Source of the DNA: CAG-877 sp045125935 | Lineage (GTDB): Bacteria > Bacillota_I > Bacilli_A > RF39 > UBA660 | Length of the DNA: 64,000 bases | NCBI GenBank assembly: GCA_045125935.1 | Contig: JBGVNW010000041.1 | Location: 76,690 to 140,689, forward strand | Direction of reading: 5' to 3' | Part shown: positions 26,224 to 34,271 of the stretch, piece after piece | Numbering within the stretch: the stretch's first letter is position 1 | How the letters are laid out: every line of letters starts with the position of its first letter | The notes under the pieces: model-generated | Databases searched by the model: none | What the model was told of the DNA's origin: nothing | Seen by the model: only the letters and a program-made list of their open reading frames with translations | Translations under genes and position numbers: made by a program

Positions 26224-26493
26224 ATGGAATATATAAGAAAAGATAATAGTAAAGTAAAATTCACAACTATTTTAGAAGATAAAGACAATGCAACAATTTT
26301 TCGTCACTTCAAAGGCCATGAATATAAAATTATTACAGTTGCTAAAGATTCAGAAGATTTAAAAGAAATTGTTGTTTATCAAGGACAATATGATAATATG
26401 CCATGTTGGACTAGAGAAATAGAAGAGTTTTTCTCAAAAACAGATAAAGAAAAGTATCCAGATGCTCAAGAATATCGTTTTGAAAAAATATAA
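26224..26493 (+). CDS. DUF1653-like small protein
   Basis: 89 aa. Contains TIFRHFKGHEYKIITVAKDSE, then EIVVYQGQYDNMPCWTREIEEFF, which follows the DUF1653 pattern (YRHFKG...VVY...LWVRP..MF). Proteins of this family are small and soluble with no known activity. It lies 9 bp after polC with ribosome binding site aaggagt and shares its terminator. Confidence 0.75.
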   Translation: MEYIRKDNSKVKFTTILEDKDNATIFRHFKGHEYKIITVAKDSEDLKEIVVYQGQYDNMPCWTREIEEFFSKTDKEKYPDAQEYRFEKI

Positions 26494-26504
26494 TAACACA
26501 AAGA

Positions 26505-26530
26505 GAAGATGTCAAAAAACATCTTTTTTT
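26505..26530 (+). terminator. Terminator of the polC unit
   Basis: AGATGT (26507-26512) and ACATCT (26519-26524) with an A-rich loop, followed by a T run. Confidence 0.75.
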
Positions 26531-26581
26531 CATGACTTAATTATTTCCAAAAATTGGCAATAAAAAGTTTCTTATCTTCAA

Positions 26582-26665
26582 TTGATTTTAAAAAGTAAAA
26601 AAGTTACAATGATATTTGTCTCCCGCTGAAAAAGACAAGGTAAGTTATAAGAATAAGGAGACAAA
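26582..26665 (+). promoter_or_regulatory. Promoter and ribosome-site-masking leader of the RhuM-Fic gene
   Basis: TTGATT (26582-26587), 17-bp spacer, TACAAT (26605-26610), which places the transcript start near 26616. The first bases of that transcript, TTTGTCTCC (26615-26623), are exactly complementary to GGAGACAAA (26657-26665), which holds the ribosome binding site just before the ATG at 26667. The mRNA 5' end can thus fold back and block translation. Confidence 0.65.
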
Positions 26666-26666
26666 A

Positions 26667-27605
26667 ATGAACAATGAAATAATATTTTTTGAAAATCAAA
26701 ATGTAAAATTAGAAGTAAATATGCAAGATGAGACAGTTTGGCTTACACAAGAGCAAATGGTAAAACTATATGAAAGAGATCAATCAGTGATCTCCAGACA
26801 TATAAAAAATATTTTTAAAGAAGGAGAACTAGAAGAGGAAAGTAATATGCAAAAAATGCATATTGCTAATTCTGACAAGCCAATAATTCTTTACAACTTA
26901 GATGTAATAATATCAGTTGGATATCGTGTGAAGTCAAAAAACGGAATTATCTTTAGACGTTGGGCAAATAAGGTCTTAAAAGATTACTTAATCAAAGGAT
27001 ATGCAATAAATAATAGAAGATTAGAATATTTAGAAAAAACCGTAAAATTAATTGATATTGCTGGAAGAATAGAAAAAGACCTAAATGGTAGTGAAGCTCA
27101 AGGTATAATTAAAGTAATTAATACATATTCAAATGCTCTAAACCTTCTAGATGATTATGATCATAAGCGAATAATTAAACCAAATGGCACAAATACAGAT
27201 AAAATGATTACTTATGAAGAATGTATGAGTGTCATAAGTAAATTAAAGTTTAACAGTGATAGTAACATTTTTGCTTTAGAAAGAAATCAAGGTTTAAAGG
27301 CGATTATTGGTAATATTTATCAATCGTTTGCTGGAGAAGAACTATACAAAACAACAGAGGAAAAAGCTGCAAACTTCTTATATTTAATTACAAAAGATCA
27401 TGTGTTCATAGATGGTAATAAAAGAATTGCCGCAACTTTATTTATCTACTTTTTAGAATTTTATAATTTACTATATAAAGAGGATAAAAAAGTAATTGAT
27501 AATAACACTTTAGTTGCATTAACGCTACTCATTGCACAATCTAATCCAAAAGAAAAAGAAATATTAATAGATCTAATAATGAACTTTTTAAATTGTGATA
27601 TATAA
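26667..27605 (+). CDS. RhuM-Fic/Doc fusion protein
   Basis: 312 aa. The N-terminal RhuM (virulence RhuM) domain, about 5-115, carries VWLTQEQMVKLYERDQSVISRHI, ILYNLDVIISVGYRVKS and FRRWANKVLKDYL. The C-terminal Fic/Doc domain has the intact catalytic motif HVFIDGNKR (245-253). Doc-type enzymes phosphorylate and Fic-type enzymes AMPylate target proteins. RhuM-Fic proteins occur widely in accessory DNA and are probably toxins or defence effectors. The start at ATG 26667 follows a strong ggag site. It is alone, between the polC terminator and its own downstream hairpin, next to recombinase remnants. Confidence 0.88.
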   Translation: MNNEIIFFENQNVKLEVNMQDETVWLTQEQMVKLYERDQSVISRHIKNIFKEGELEEESNMQKMHIANSDKPIILYNLDVIISVGYRVKSKNGIIFRRWANKVLKDYLIKGYAINNRRLEYLEKTVKLIDIAGRIEKDLNGSEAQGIIKVINTYSNALNLLDDYDHKRIIKPNGTNTDKMITYEECMSVISKLKFNSDSNIFALERNQGLKAIIGNIYQSFAGEELYKTTEEKAANFLYLITKDHVFIDGNKRIAATLFIYFLEFYNLLYKEDKKVIDNNTLVALTLLIAQSNPKEKEILIDLIMNFLNCDI

Positions 27606-27909
27606 AAATATTGTTGTAAAGAAAAGTGTAAAATATTTTTCTCCCCAAAAATTAAAAATGTCAATTAAAGTATAAAAATAAAGTCGTCTTATTTCTATAA
27701 GATGACTTTTTTTAGTCAAAAAAAACACAATATTCAATATATTGTGAAAGTTAATCTAGCCATATCTTATGTATAAATTATAGCTCGAAACGGCACTTTT
27801 GACAACGCTTTTTGGAAAAAATATCCATAAATGCCTAAATAATGATATAAATCTGATGTTTTTTTGGATTGTTTTTAGTCAAAAAAATGGTCACATAAAG
27901 GAGAGTTGT
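27606..27909. other. Intergenic region with terminator, palindrome and direct repeats
   Basis: No gene is seen here. It holds a strong terminator for the RhuM-Fic gene (27680-27709, 13-bp stem with one G-U pair), then an imperfect palindrome CACAATATtcAATATATTGTG (27726-27746). A 16-bp direct repeat TTTTTAGTCAAAAAAA is present at 27709-27724 and 27872-27887. The last two could be remnants of a recombination site beside the recombinase gene, but the repeats are A/T-rich and may be chance. Confidence 0.5.
27680..27713 (+). terminator. Terminator of the RhuM-Fic gene
   Basis: AAAGTCGTCTTAT (27680-27692), loop TTCT, ATAAGATGACTTT (27697-27709) and a T run. Confidence 0.85.
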
Positions 27910-29232
27910 ATGGCAAGAAAAGGCGAAAATATTTTACTTGATGAAGATGGAAGATGGGAAGCAAGATATGTAAAGGGATATCATCTAAATGGTAAATGTA
28001 TTTACGGATACATCTATGGTAAGAGTTATCAAGAAGTAAAAAATAAAAGGATTCAATTATTAATGGATCCTAATTATATTAAAGCAAATAATAAAAAACA
28101 GGATAATATTCCTATAAGGTTTAACGACAAGATTAACGATTGGTTAGCAAGACAAAAAATTACAGTAAAAATGTCGACATACTATTTTTATTATAATACC
28201 GTTTCAAAACATATCATACCGGAACTAGGAGAAATATTAATATCTAATATTAATGACAATCTAATTACCCAATTTATAACAAATAAAATTGAAGATAATA
28301 AATTACAAATGTCTACTATTAAAGAAATTACAATTGTTTTAAAACAAATACTTTCATTTTGTGGCTTAAACATAAAAGTTGCATTACCAAAAGTTCCAAA
28401 ATCAAGAATTTCAGTTTTATCTAAAGAAGAAATGTTAGTATTACAAAACTATATTTCTTCAAATTTAAATGAGTATTCTATAGGTGTTTTACTATCTTTA
28501 TATGCAGGTCTTAGAATTGGTGAAGTTTGTGCATTAAAATGGGAAAATATTGATTTAGAGAATGGTATTATTTCCATTGAAAAAACAGTTTCTAGGGTTA
28601 AAAATGATGATACCAGCACTCAATATAAAACGAAGTTAATATTATTAGAAAGTAAAACAGTTAATTCAATTAGGCAAATACCACTTAATAATAATCTAAT
28701 AAAGAAAAAGTTAAAATATTTGTCTATCCATGATAAAGTCCAATATAATCGCTCACTTGCGAGTTATTATGGTTATTTTTTAGGAGTATTTAAAACAAAG
28801 AAGTTGAATTTTAAAATGAAGTTAATTGATAAATATAATGCATATAAAGATAAATATAAAAATGCTCTTGTCATTATGAAGGAAGGAATATTTTATAAGA
28901 CATTTAATGACGATGCTAAAATATTATGGTATTTATTTGACTACAAGTATGTAAATGATACTGTTTCTTTTGGCAATGTTCCTTATGATAAGGTTATCTT
29001 AAAATTAAATAAATTGGATATTAGTTATATAATTATTGATAATGATAATATTGTTTTATCTTATTTAAGGGATGAAGAGACATTTTTATCTTACAAAAGT
29101 CTTGCTAAAAAGAGTTACAACAAGACTGAAAAAACTGAAGAATTAGTTGATAAATTAAAGTTAATAATGACTAATAGTCCTGATAATTATGAAAAGATTA
29201 ATACATTATTTGATAAATTATTAGAAGAGTAA
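27910..29232 (+). CDS. Chimera: N-terminal half of a tyrosine recombinase joined to an RT/MutS-like C-terminal tail
   Basis: 440 aa in one uninterrupted frame. Residues 1-65 are an AP2-like arm domain, 70-155 the SAM-like core-binding domain, and 165-260 the first part of the catalytic domain with the first catalytic Arg in AGLRIGEVCALKW (Arg202) and ESKT...RQIPL. The HxxR block and the nucleophile Tyr that should follow are absent. From about 275 the sequence changes to SLASYYGYFLGVFKTKKLNFKMK, like the C-terminal tail of phage/DGR-type reverse transcriptases, and then to a MutS domain I-like module (NALVIMKEGIFYKTFNDDA, 318-336). It looks like an in-frame deletion fusing two mobile-element genes and should be inactive as a recombinase. 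Start at the ATG with site aaggagag. Confidence 0.65.
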   Translation: MARKGENILLDEDGRWEARYVKGYHLNGKCIYGYIYGKSYQEVKNKRIQLLMDPNYIKANNKKQDNIPIRFNDKINDWLARQKITVKMSTYYFYYNTVSKHIIPELGEILISNINDNLITQFITNKIEDNKLQMSTIKEITIVLKQILSFCGLNIKVALPKVPKSRISVLSKEEMLVLQNYISSNLNEYSIGVLLSLYAGLRIGEVCALKWENIDLENGIISIEKTVSRVKNDDTSTQYKTKLILLESKTVNSIRQIPLNNNLIKKKLKYLSIHDKVQYNRSLASYYGYFLGVFKTKKLNFKMKLIDKYNAYKDKYKNALVIMKEGIFYKTFNDDAKILWYLFDYKYVNDTVSFGNVPYDKVILKLNKLDISYIIIDNDNIVLSYLRDEETFLSYKSLAKKSYNKTEKTEELVDKLKLIMTNSPDNYEKINTLFDKLLEE

Positions 29233-29258
29233 AGGAATACAAAAAAGTATTCTTTTCT
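29233..29258 (+). terminator. Terminator of the chimeric gene
   Basis: GGAATAC (29234-29240), A loop, GTATTC (29247-29252) and T-rich tail. Confidence 0.65.
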
Positions 29259-29306
29259 TGTGAAAAAAATCTTCTAATTATATAATATAACCGAAGGACT
29301 GATAGT

Positions 29307-30704
29307 ATGAATTATGCAATTTTAATAAATAAAAATAATAAAATTAAAAGTAATTACTTAAATAGAGTAAAGCTAATAACTACAAAAGATCAGGATAATG
29401 AAGATGTTTTAGTAGAAGAAGAAACTTATAAAGCATTTAAAGAACTACAAACATTTTTAGAGACAAAAAATATTCATGTAGTAATTGATTCTGCATATAG
29501 AAGTTTAGATGATCAAGAAGCTTTATATCAAGAATTTTTAGAAGAATATGGTGAGGATTATACATCGAAATATGTTGCTCCTGTAGGTACTAGTGAACAT
29601 CATACTGGACTAGCTATTGATTTATCGCTAATAGTAGATGGAAAAATTTTAGAAGAAGATGATAATAAGGAAAAATATCATCAACTTTACGAAGAAATAC
29701 ATACATATTTACATGAATTTGGTTTCATTTTAAGATACCCAAAGGAAAAAGAAAAAATTACTGGCTATTCTTATGAACCATGGCATATTCGTTATGTTGG
29801 TAAATTTATTTCTAAAATAATCTATGAAAATAATTATACTCTAGAAGAGTATCTAACTGATTTTAGTGGAGTCCTAGTAATTAATAAACCAAAAGGAGTA
29901 ACTTCTTTTGATGTTGTTAATGATATAAGTCATTTATTTGGAATAAAACGAGTAGGTCATACAGGGACTCTTGATCCATTAGCTGAAGGTGTTTTAGTCG
30001 TAACAATTGGTAAAGCTACTAAAATAGCGGAACTTCTAACAGCTGAATATAAAGAATATGAGGCTGGTGTTTTACTTGGTGTTGATACTGATACATTGGA
30101 TATTACTGGTAAGGTTTTAAATACTAAAGTTGTCCCATATAATTTAAATATTGAAGATGCTATTAATAATTTTAAAAAGACCTATCTTCAAGAAGTGCCT
30201 ATCTTTTCTGCTGTCAAAGTAAATGGTAAAAAGTTATATGATTATGCTAGAAATAATGAAAAGGTTGAACTACCAAAAAAAGAAGTAACTATTAAGGAAA
30301 TAGAAATCTTATCGACAAACAAAAATACTTTTAGCTTCAAATGTCTTGTCTCAAAAGGTTGCTATATCAGAAGCTTAATTAGAGATATTGCTAAATCAAT
30401 AGATATGTATGCTACAATGACAAGTCTTACTAGAACAAAACAAGGTAAGTTTACGCTAAAAGAAGCAACTTCTTTAGAAGAATTAAAACAAGGAAATTAT
30501 CATCTATATAGAATAGAAGAAGTTCTAGATTATCCAGTAATAAAATTAGATAAAGAGTTAGAATACAAAATAATTACTGGTCAAAAAATAGAAAATATTT
30601 ATAACATAGAAGATAAAGTGATTTTCCTAAATGAAAATAATAAATTACTAGGAATATCTGAAGTAGAAAATAATTATCTTCGCACATGGAAAAATTTTAA
30701 TTAA
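29307..30704 (+). CDS. truB: VanY-type peptidase domain fused to tRNA pseudouridine-55 synthase TruB
   Basis: 465 aa in one frame. Residues about 35-175 are a VanY/LAS-family D,D-carboxypeptidase with the zinc motif SEHHTGLAID (Ser96, His98, Asp105) and EPWH (Glu157, His160), all intact. From about 187 the protein becomes a full TruB, starting GVLVINKPKGVTSFD, with catalytic Asp223 in GHTGTLDPLAEG and a C-terminal RNA-binding part. TruB alone makes pseudouridine 55 in the tRNA T-loop. There is no signal peptide, so the peptidase part should be cytosolic, where VanY enzymes are not expected. The ATG at 29307 follows aaggactgatag, a modest site. The usual ribF neighbour is missing, and the gene is away from rbfA. 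Confidence 0.88.
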   Translation: MNYAILINKNNKIKSNYLNRVKLITTKDQDNEDVLVEEETYKAFKELQTFLETKNIHVVIDSAYRSLDDQEALYQEFLEEYGEDYTSKYVAPVGTSEHHTGLAIDLSLIVDGKILEEDDNKEKYHQLYEEIHTYLHEFGFILRYPKEKEKITGYSYEPWHIRYVGKFISKIIYENNYTLEEYLTDFSGVLVINKPKGVTSFDVVNDISHLFGIKRVGHTGTLDPLAEGVLVVTIGKATKIAELLTAEYKEYEAGVLLGVDTDTLDITGKVLNTKVVPYNLNIEDAINNFKKTYLQEVPIFSAVKVNGKKLYDYARNNEKVELPKKEVTIKEIEILSTNKNTFSFKCLVSKGCYIRSLIRDIAKSIDMYATMTSLTRTKQGKFTLKEATSLEELKQGNYHLYRIEEVLDYPVIKLDKELEYKIITGQKIENIYNIEDKVIFLNENNKLLGISEVENNYLRTWKNFN

Positions 30705-30713
30705 AAATAAACT

Positions 30714-30776
30714 AGATTAGTAAAATGTTAGACTTATACTGTTAAAAATGAGTCTTTTGAAATACTAATCTTTTTT
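30714..30776 (+). terminator. Nested terminator after the VanY-TruB gene
   Basis: AGATTAGTA (30714-30722) pairs with TACTAATCT (30763-30771), followed by a T run. An inner GACTtat...aatgAGTC stem stacks inside. Confidence 0.65.
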
Positions 30777-30896
30777 GTAGGCTTATTGCATATTAATCAA
30801 AAAACTTTATATTTCCATCAAATAACCAGTTATTTACAAAATAAAAAAATTCTGTTATAATATGTGGCACATTTAGGGAATATGCGGTGATATCGA

Positions 30897-31625
30897 ATGA
30901 AAGGGAAAATTAATGATTTTGAATTAAAATTATATGAAAAACTAGGTATAAAAAAATTCAAAAAATATATTATTGGTCTAAAGGATAGTTTAATAGATAC
31001 AAAATATATGAACAATCCCAAAGGAAAAGAAGAATATAAGAAAAAGCATACAAATTATAGTTTAGGAACAGCTAAAACATTAGATGATCTAAAAAGTCAT
31101 AAAAAGGAAATGCTCTTTAATGGTATAGTACATACTATGAGTTTAATTTCTTGTATTTCAATTTTAGCAACAACTCCAGTAGTGTTACCTTTATCAGCAC
31201 TTAATTTAATAGGTTATACTTCAACATTGCTTGTAACAGTGATAAATACTTATTGTGTAATGCTTCAAAGGTATAATTGGATACGATTTGATAAGGTAAT
31301 AGAAAAGAATAATGCTTCAGATATGAAGAAAAAACAAAAAGCTAAAAAAGAATTGAAAGAAAAAGACAAGGAATTATCAGAACATAAATATAAAGTAAAA
31401 AAAGTATCTAAAAGATTTAGTAAGGAAAAAGAAGTTACACTAGATGAGATAGTTGAACATGCAACACTTAGTGAGTTAAGAGAGTACAGAAAAAGATTAA
31501 TAGCTGCAGAGGAAAGGTTAAATACACAAGAAGATAATAGAGTAGAAATGCAATTGCCAACAACTCACTACAAGTCATTAAAATTAGAACTAAAACCAAC
31601 TGCTAAATCAAAAACAGTAGCATAA
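30897..31625 (+). CDS. CrtO-like membrane protein with charged C-terminal extension
   Basis: 242 aa. The first ~145 residues resemble the glycosyl-4,4'-diaponeurosporenoate acyltransferase (CrtO-like) family: LYEKLGIKKFKKYIIGLKD near the N terminus, two closely spaced membrane spans (about 80-122), and the signature YCVMLQRYNWIRFDKV. The last ~95 residues are a Lys/Glu-rich coiled-coil-like extension that the family does not usually have. No other carotenoid gene is near, so a staphyloxanthin-like pathway is not indicated, and the real substrate is unknown. TATAAT at 30858-30863 is the likely -10. Start ATG with site gcggtgat. Confidence 0.65.
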   Translation: MKGKINDFELKLYEKLGIKKFKKYIIGLKDSLIDTKYMNNPKGKEEYKKKHTNYSLGTAKTLDDLKSHKKEMLFNGIVHTMSLISCISILATTPVVLPLSALNLIGYTSTLLVTVINTYCVMLQRYNWIRFDKVIEKNNASDMKKKQKAKKELKEKDKELSEHKYKVKKVSKRFSKEKEVTLDEIVEHATLSELREYRKRLIAAEERLNTQEDNRVEMQLPTTHYKSLKLELKPTAKSKTVA

Positions 31626-31742
31626 AATATAATAAAATTATGCAACTGTATATACGCAAAATATCCACAAAAATAAACAAAAACTTTACAAAATAAATGA
31701 AATGTGTTATAATTAGACAGCAATCGAGAAGGGGGAATCTGC

Positions 31743-32942
31743 ATGAAAGAAAAAGAATTTGTAGATTATTATAAACTATTAGAAATAAGTAGCAATGCTA
31801 CTGAAGAGGAAATAAAACACGCATTCTGGAGAATGTCAAAGAAATATCATCCAGATAAAGTAGCAACATTAGGAGAAGAACTACAAGCTGAATACACAAA
31901 GAAGTTTCAACAACTTCAAGAAGCTAGAAGTGTTCTATCTGATAGACTTAAAAAAATGCGCTATGATTTTAAATACAGACAACACGAACGTAAATTGAAA
32001 TTTACTAATATCTATGAAGATGATGGCATTGAATATGAAGAAACAGATAGTGAAGATTTATCTGAACCATGGAAAGAAAGTTTAAAAAGTCGTTCATCAA
32101 AAGAAAAAGCCTCAGAAAAAACTGGGCCAGCAGGACAATTTACATATATCGATGAAGAAAAATTATATGCAATCAGTGCCAGAAGATATGAACCACGTCC
32201 AAAAAAGAAAAGTAGTATTAATATTAAAAGTGGTATTGTAAAAGTTACTGATACATTTGGAACTTTATTAAAAGGAAATCAATTATTCAAAAAAGGAAAA
32301 TATAGTAGAGGATATTCACTTAAAGATAAAGTTATTGTTGGAACACTAGTAGTTGCAATCGCCGGTTCAGCAGTAGCAATGCATTTTTCTAATGACGACA
32401 GCGAAGATGTAATCACAACAGTATCATCTAGTACTGATTATGCCACAGAAAATAACGATAATTTCGAAGCTCTAAACTCAACTGAGGTAACAGAGGAAAC
32501 AACTGCAGCAACAGAAGAAGTAGATGATTCAGTTGTTCTATACAGAATTCATAAAGTTGTTACTGGTGATATTCTATCAGTATATTCTAAAGATTCTAAC
32601 ACAACAATAGAAGAACTTAAAAGAGTAAATAATACAAAAAGCGAAGTTGTTCAATTAGGAAAAGATTATATTATTCCATATATTATTGAACCAGAAGATT
32701 TAAAATTTTATACACAAACAGCTATATATAATCCATCAATGACAATAGAAGATTTTGCTAAAGAATATGAAACAAATATTGTAACACTTGAAACATTAAA
32801 TCCAGAAGCAATAGATTATGATGGTTCACAATATGCAATCGCAACTGATACATTAGTTGTACCAAACTTCATTACAAAAGAAGATTATGAAGTCCTAAAA
32901 GCAGCAGAAAGAATTAAAGAAAAAACAAATATTAAAGAATAA
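31743..32942 (+). CDS. Membrane-spanning protein with J-domain and LysM-like repeats
   Basis: 399 aa. N-terminal J-domain (about 7-75) with the HPD motif in KKYHPDKV, the site that stimulates Hsp70/DnaK ATPase. Then comes a charged linker, one membrane span (about 199-217, VIVGTLVVAIAGSAVAMHF), a Thr/Ser/Glu-rich segment, and two LysM-like repeats (YRIHKVVTGDILSVYSKDSNTT..., ending IIPY and VVPN), which usually bind peptidoglycan. The topology puts DnaK recruitment inside and wall binding outside. The combination is unusual. Ribosome binding site agaaggggga and a TATAAT at 31709-31714. Confidence 0.8.
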   Translation: MKEKEFVDYYKLLEISSNATEEEIKHAFWRMSKKYHPDKVATLGEELQAEYTKKFQQLQEARSVLSDRLKKMRYDFKYRQHERKLKFTNIYEDDGIEYEETDSEDLSEPWKESLKSRSSKEKASEKTGPAGQFTYIDEEKLYAISARRYEPRPKKKSSINIKSGIVKVTDTFGTLLKGNQLFKKGKYSRGYSLKDKVIVGTLVVAIAGSAVAMHFSNDDSEDVITTVSSSTDYATENNDNFEALNSTEVTEETTAATEEVDDSVVLYRIHKVVTGDILSVYSKDSNTTIEELKRVNNTKSEVVQLGKDYIIPYIIEPEDLKFYTQTAIYNPSMTIEDFAKEYETNIVTLETLNPEAIDYDGSQYAIATDTLVVPNFITKEDYEVLKAAERIKEKTNIKE

Positions 32943-32951
32943 ATAAAAATA

Positions 32952-32980
32952 TACAGGTATCTGAAAAAGATATCTGTTTT
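32952..32980 (+). terminator. Terminator of the J-domain gene
   Basis: ACAGGTATCT (32952-32961) pairs with AGATATCTGT (32967-32976, one G-U), then a T run. Confidence 0.75.
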
Positions 32981-33105
32981 TATTTTGTCTTCTACTCAGT
33001 AAACAAAATGTAAACAATAATTCTTTTATTGTAAACTGCATATTTTATACCTTTTATACCCAAAATATTTATTGTATAATAAATTAAAAAAGGGGTAGTG
33101 ATAAA

Positions 33106-34062
33106 ATGCAAGAGCTAGCATTTTTATTAATTGGCTTCTTCGCAATAATTAAAGCAAGTGATTTACTAGTTGATAGTGCATCTGCAATAGCAGTAAAATG
33201 TAAAGTACCTAAAATGTTAATTGCTCTAACAATTGTTTCATTTGGAACCTGTGCTCCAGAAGTTGCAATTTCATTTAACAGTGTAATGGCTAAAAATGGT
33301 ACAATGGCTTTTGCTAATGTCGTCGGTAGCTGTATAGTAAATGTTTTTTTAATTATAGGATTAGCTGCATTAATAAAACCAATAAAAGTAAAGCATAATA
33401 CCATAAAAAAAGAATTACCAATACTCTTATTAATAACAAGTTCGTTTTGCGTTTTAATGTTAGATAGTTTGTTTAACAGTAGAGCACATAATGTTTTCTC
33501 TCGAGCAGATGGTATTGTTTTAATATTATTATTTATAATGTTTGTTGCATATTTAGTTCAGTTATTTAGAGGAAGAGCTAAAGATGAAGCTGAAGAAAAA
33601 GTAGAAATAAAATATGATAATGTAATAATTGCAAGCTTAGTTTTACTACTATCAATAGTAATGATTTGTATAAGTAGTGATATTATTGTAACTAATGCCA
33701 CAAAATTAGCAAAAATACTTGGACTAAGTGAAAAGATAATTACAATGACTGCCATAGTTATAGGAACATCTTTACCAGAATTAATGCTTACAGTAACGAG
33801 TGCTAAAAAAGGTGAATTTGACATGACCATTGGTAATATCATTGGTACAAATATCTTTAATATATGCATTGTTTTAGGTTTACCAGTTACTATATATGGT
33901 GATATTTTGTTAGAAAACTTCTCCATAGTAGATATATTAGTAGTATTCTTATCATCATTTAATTTATTCTTCTTTGCAAGAAGTGAAAGAACAATCTCTA
34001 AAAAAGAGGGTATAATAATGTTACTAATATTCTTAGTATATTATGTATACTTATTTGTATAA
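33106..34062 (+). CDS. Na+/Ca2+ exchanger family (CaCA, YrbG-like) transporter
   Basis: 318 aa with about ten hydrophobic segments in two inverted halves. The two alpha-repeat signatures are visible: LTIVSFGTCAPEVAISFNSVMA...NVVGSCIVN in the first half and IGTSLPELMLTVTSAKKGEFDMTIGNIIGTNIFNI in the second. These form the cation-binding core of CaCA antiporters, which exchange Ca2+ or K+ for Na+ or H+. Ribosome binding site ggggtagtgat. Single gene with a weak hairpin downstream (34118-34160). Confidence 0.88.
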   Translation: MQELAFLLIGFFAIIKASDLLVDSASAIAVKCKVPKMLIALTIVSFGTCAPEVAISFNSVMAKNGTMAFANVVGSCIVNVFLIIGLAALIKPIKVKHNTIKKELPILLLITSSFCVLMLDSLFNSRAHNVFSRADGIVLILLFIMFVAYLVQLFRGRAKDEAEEKVEIKYDNVIIASLVLLLSIVMICISSDIIVTNATKLAKILGLSEKIITMTAIVIGTSLPELMLTVTSAKKGEFDMTIGNIIGTNIFNICIVLGLPVTIYGDILLENFSIVDILVVFLSSFNLFFFARSERTISKKEGIIMLLIFLVYYVYLFV

Positions 34063-34271
34063 AACAAGACATAATAATCTAAAAGTAGATAAAAGTAATT
34101 CAAAAGGAATAATAGAAATAGTCGTAGCTTTCAATTTAGAGGGTTACGATTTTAATTTTTATTAGACAACATCAATACTTATATTGTAAAATATAAAGAC
34201 AATTCTTTAGCTTATCTTTCTAAAATAGAATTAAAACAAAGAAAAAAGTGTTTATGAGGGGGAATAAAAAA

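Noticed and set aside
27910..29232. Diversity-generating retroelement
   Set aside because: Only a tail resembling RT/MutS is present. The RT core and TR/VR repeats were not found in the window.
31661..31670. DnaA box/replication origin near atatccacaa
   Set aside because: A single imperfect match without a cluster, dnaA gene or dnaN nearby.
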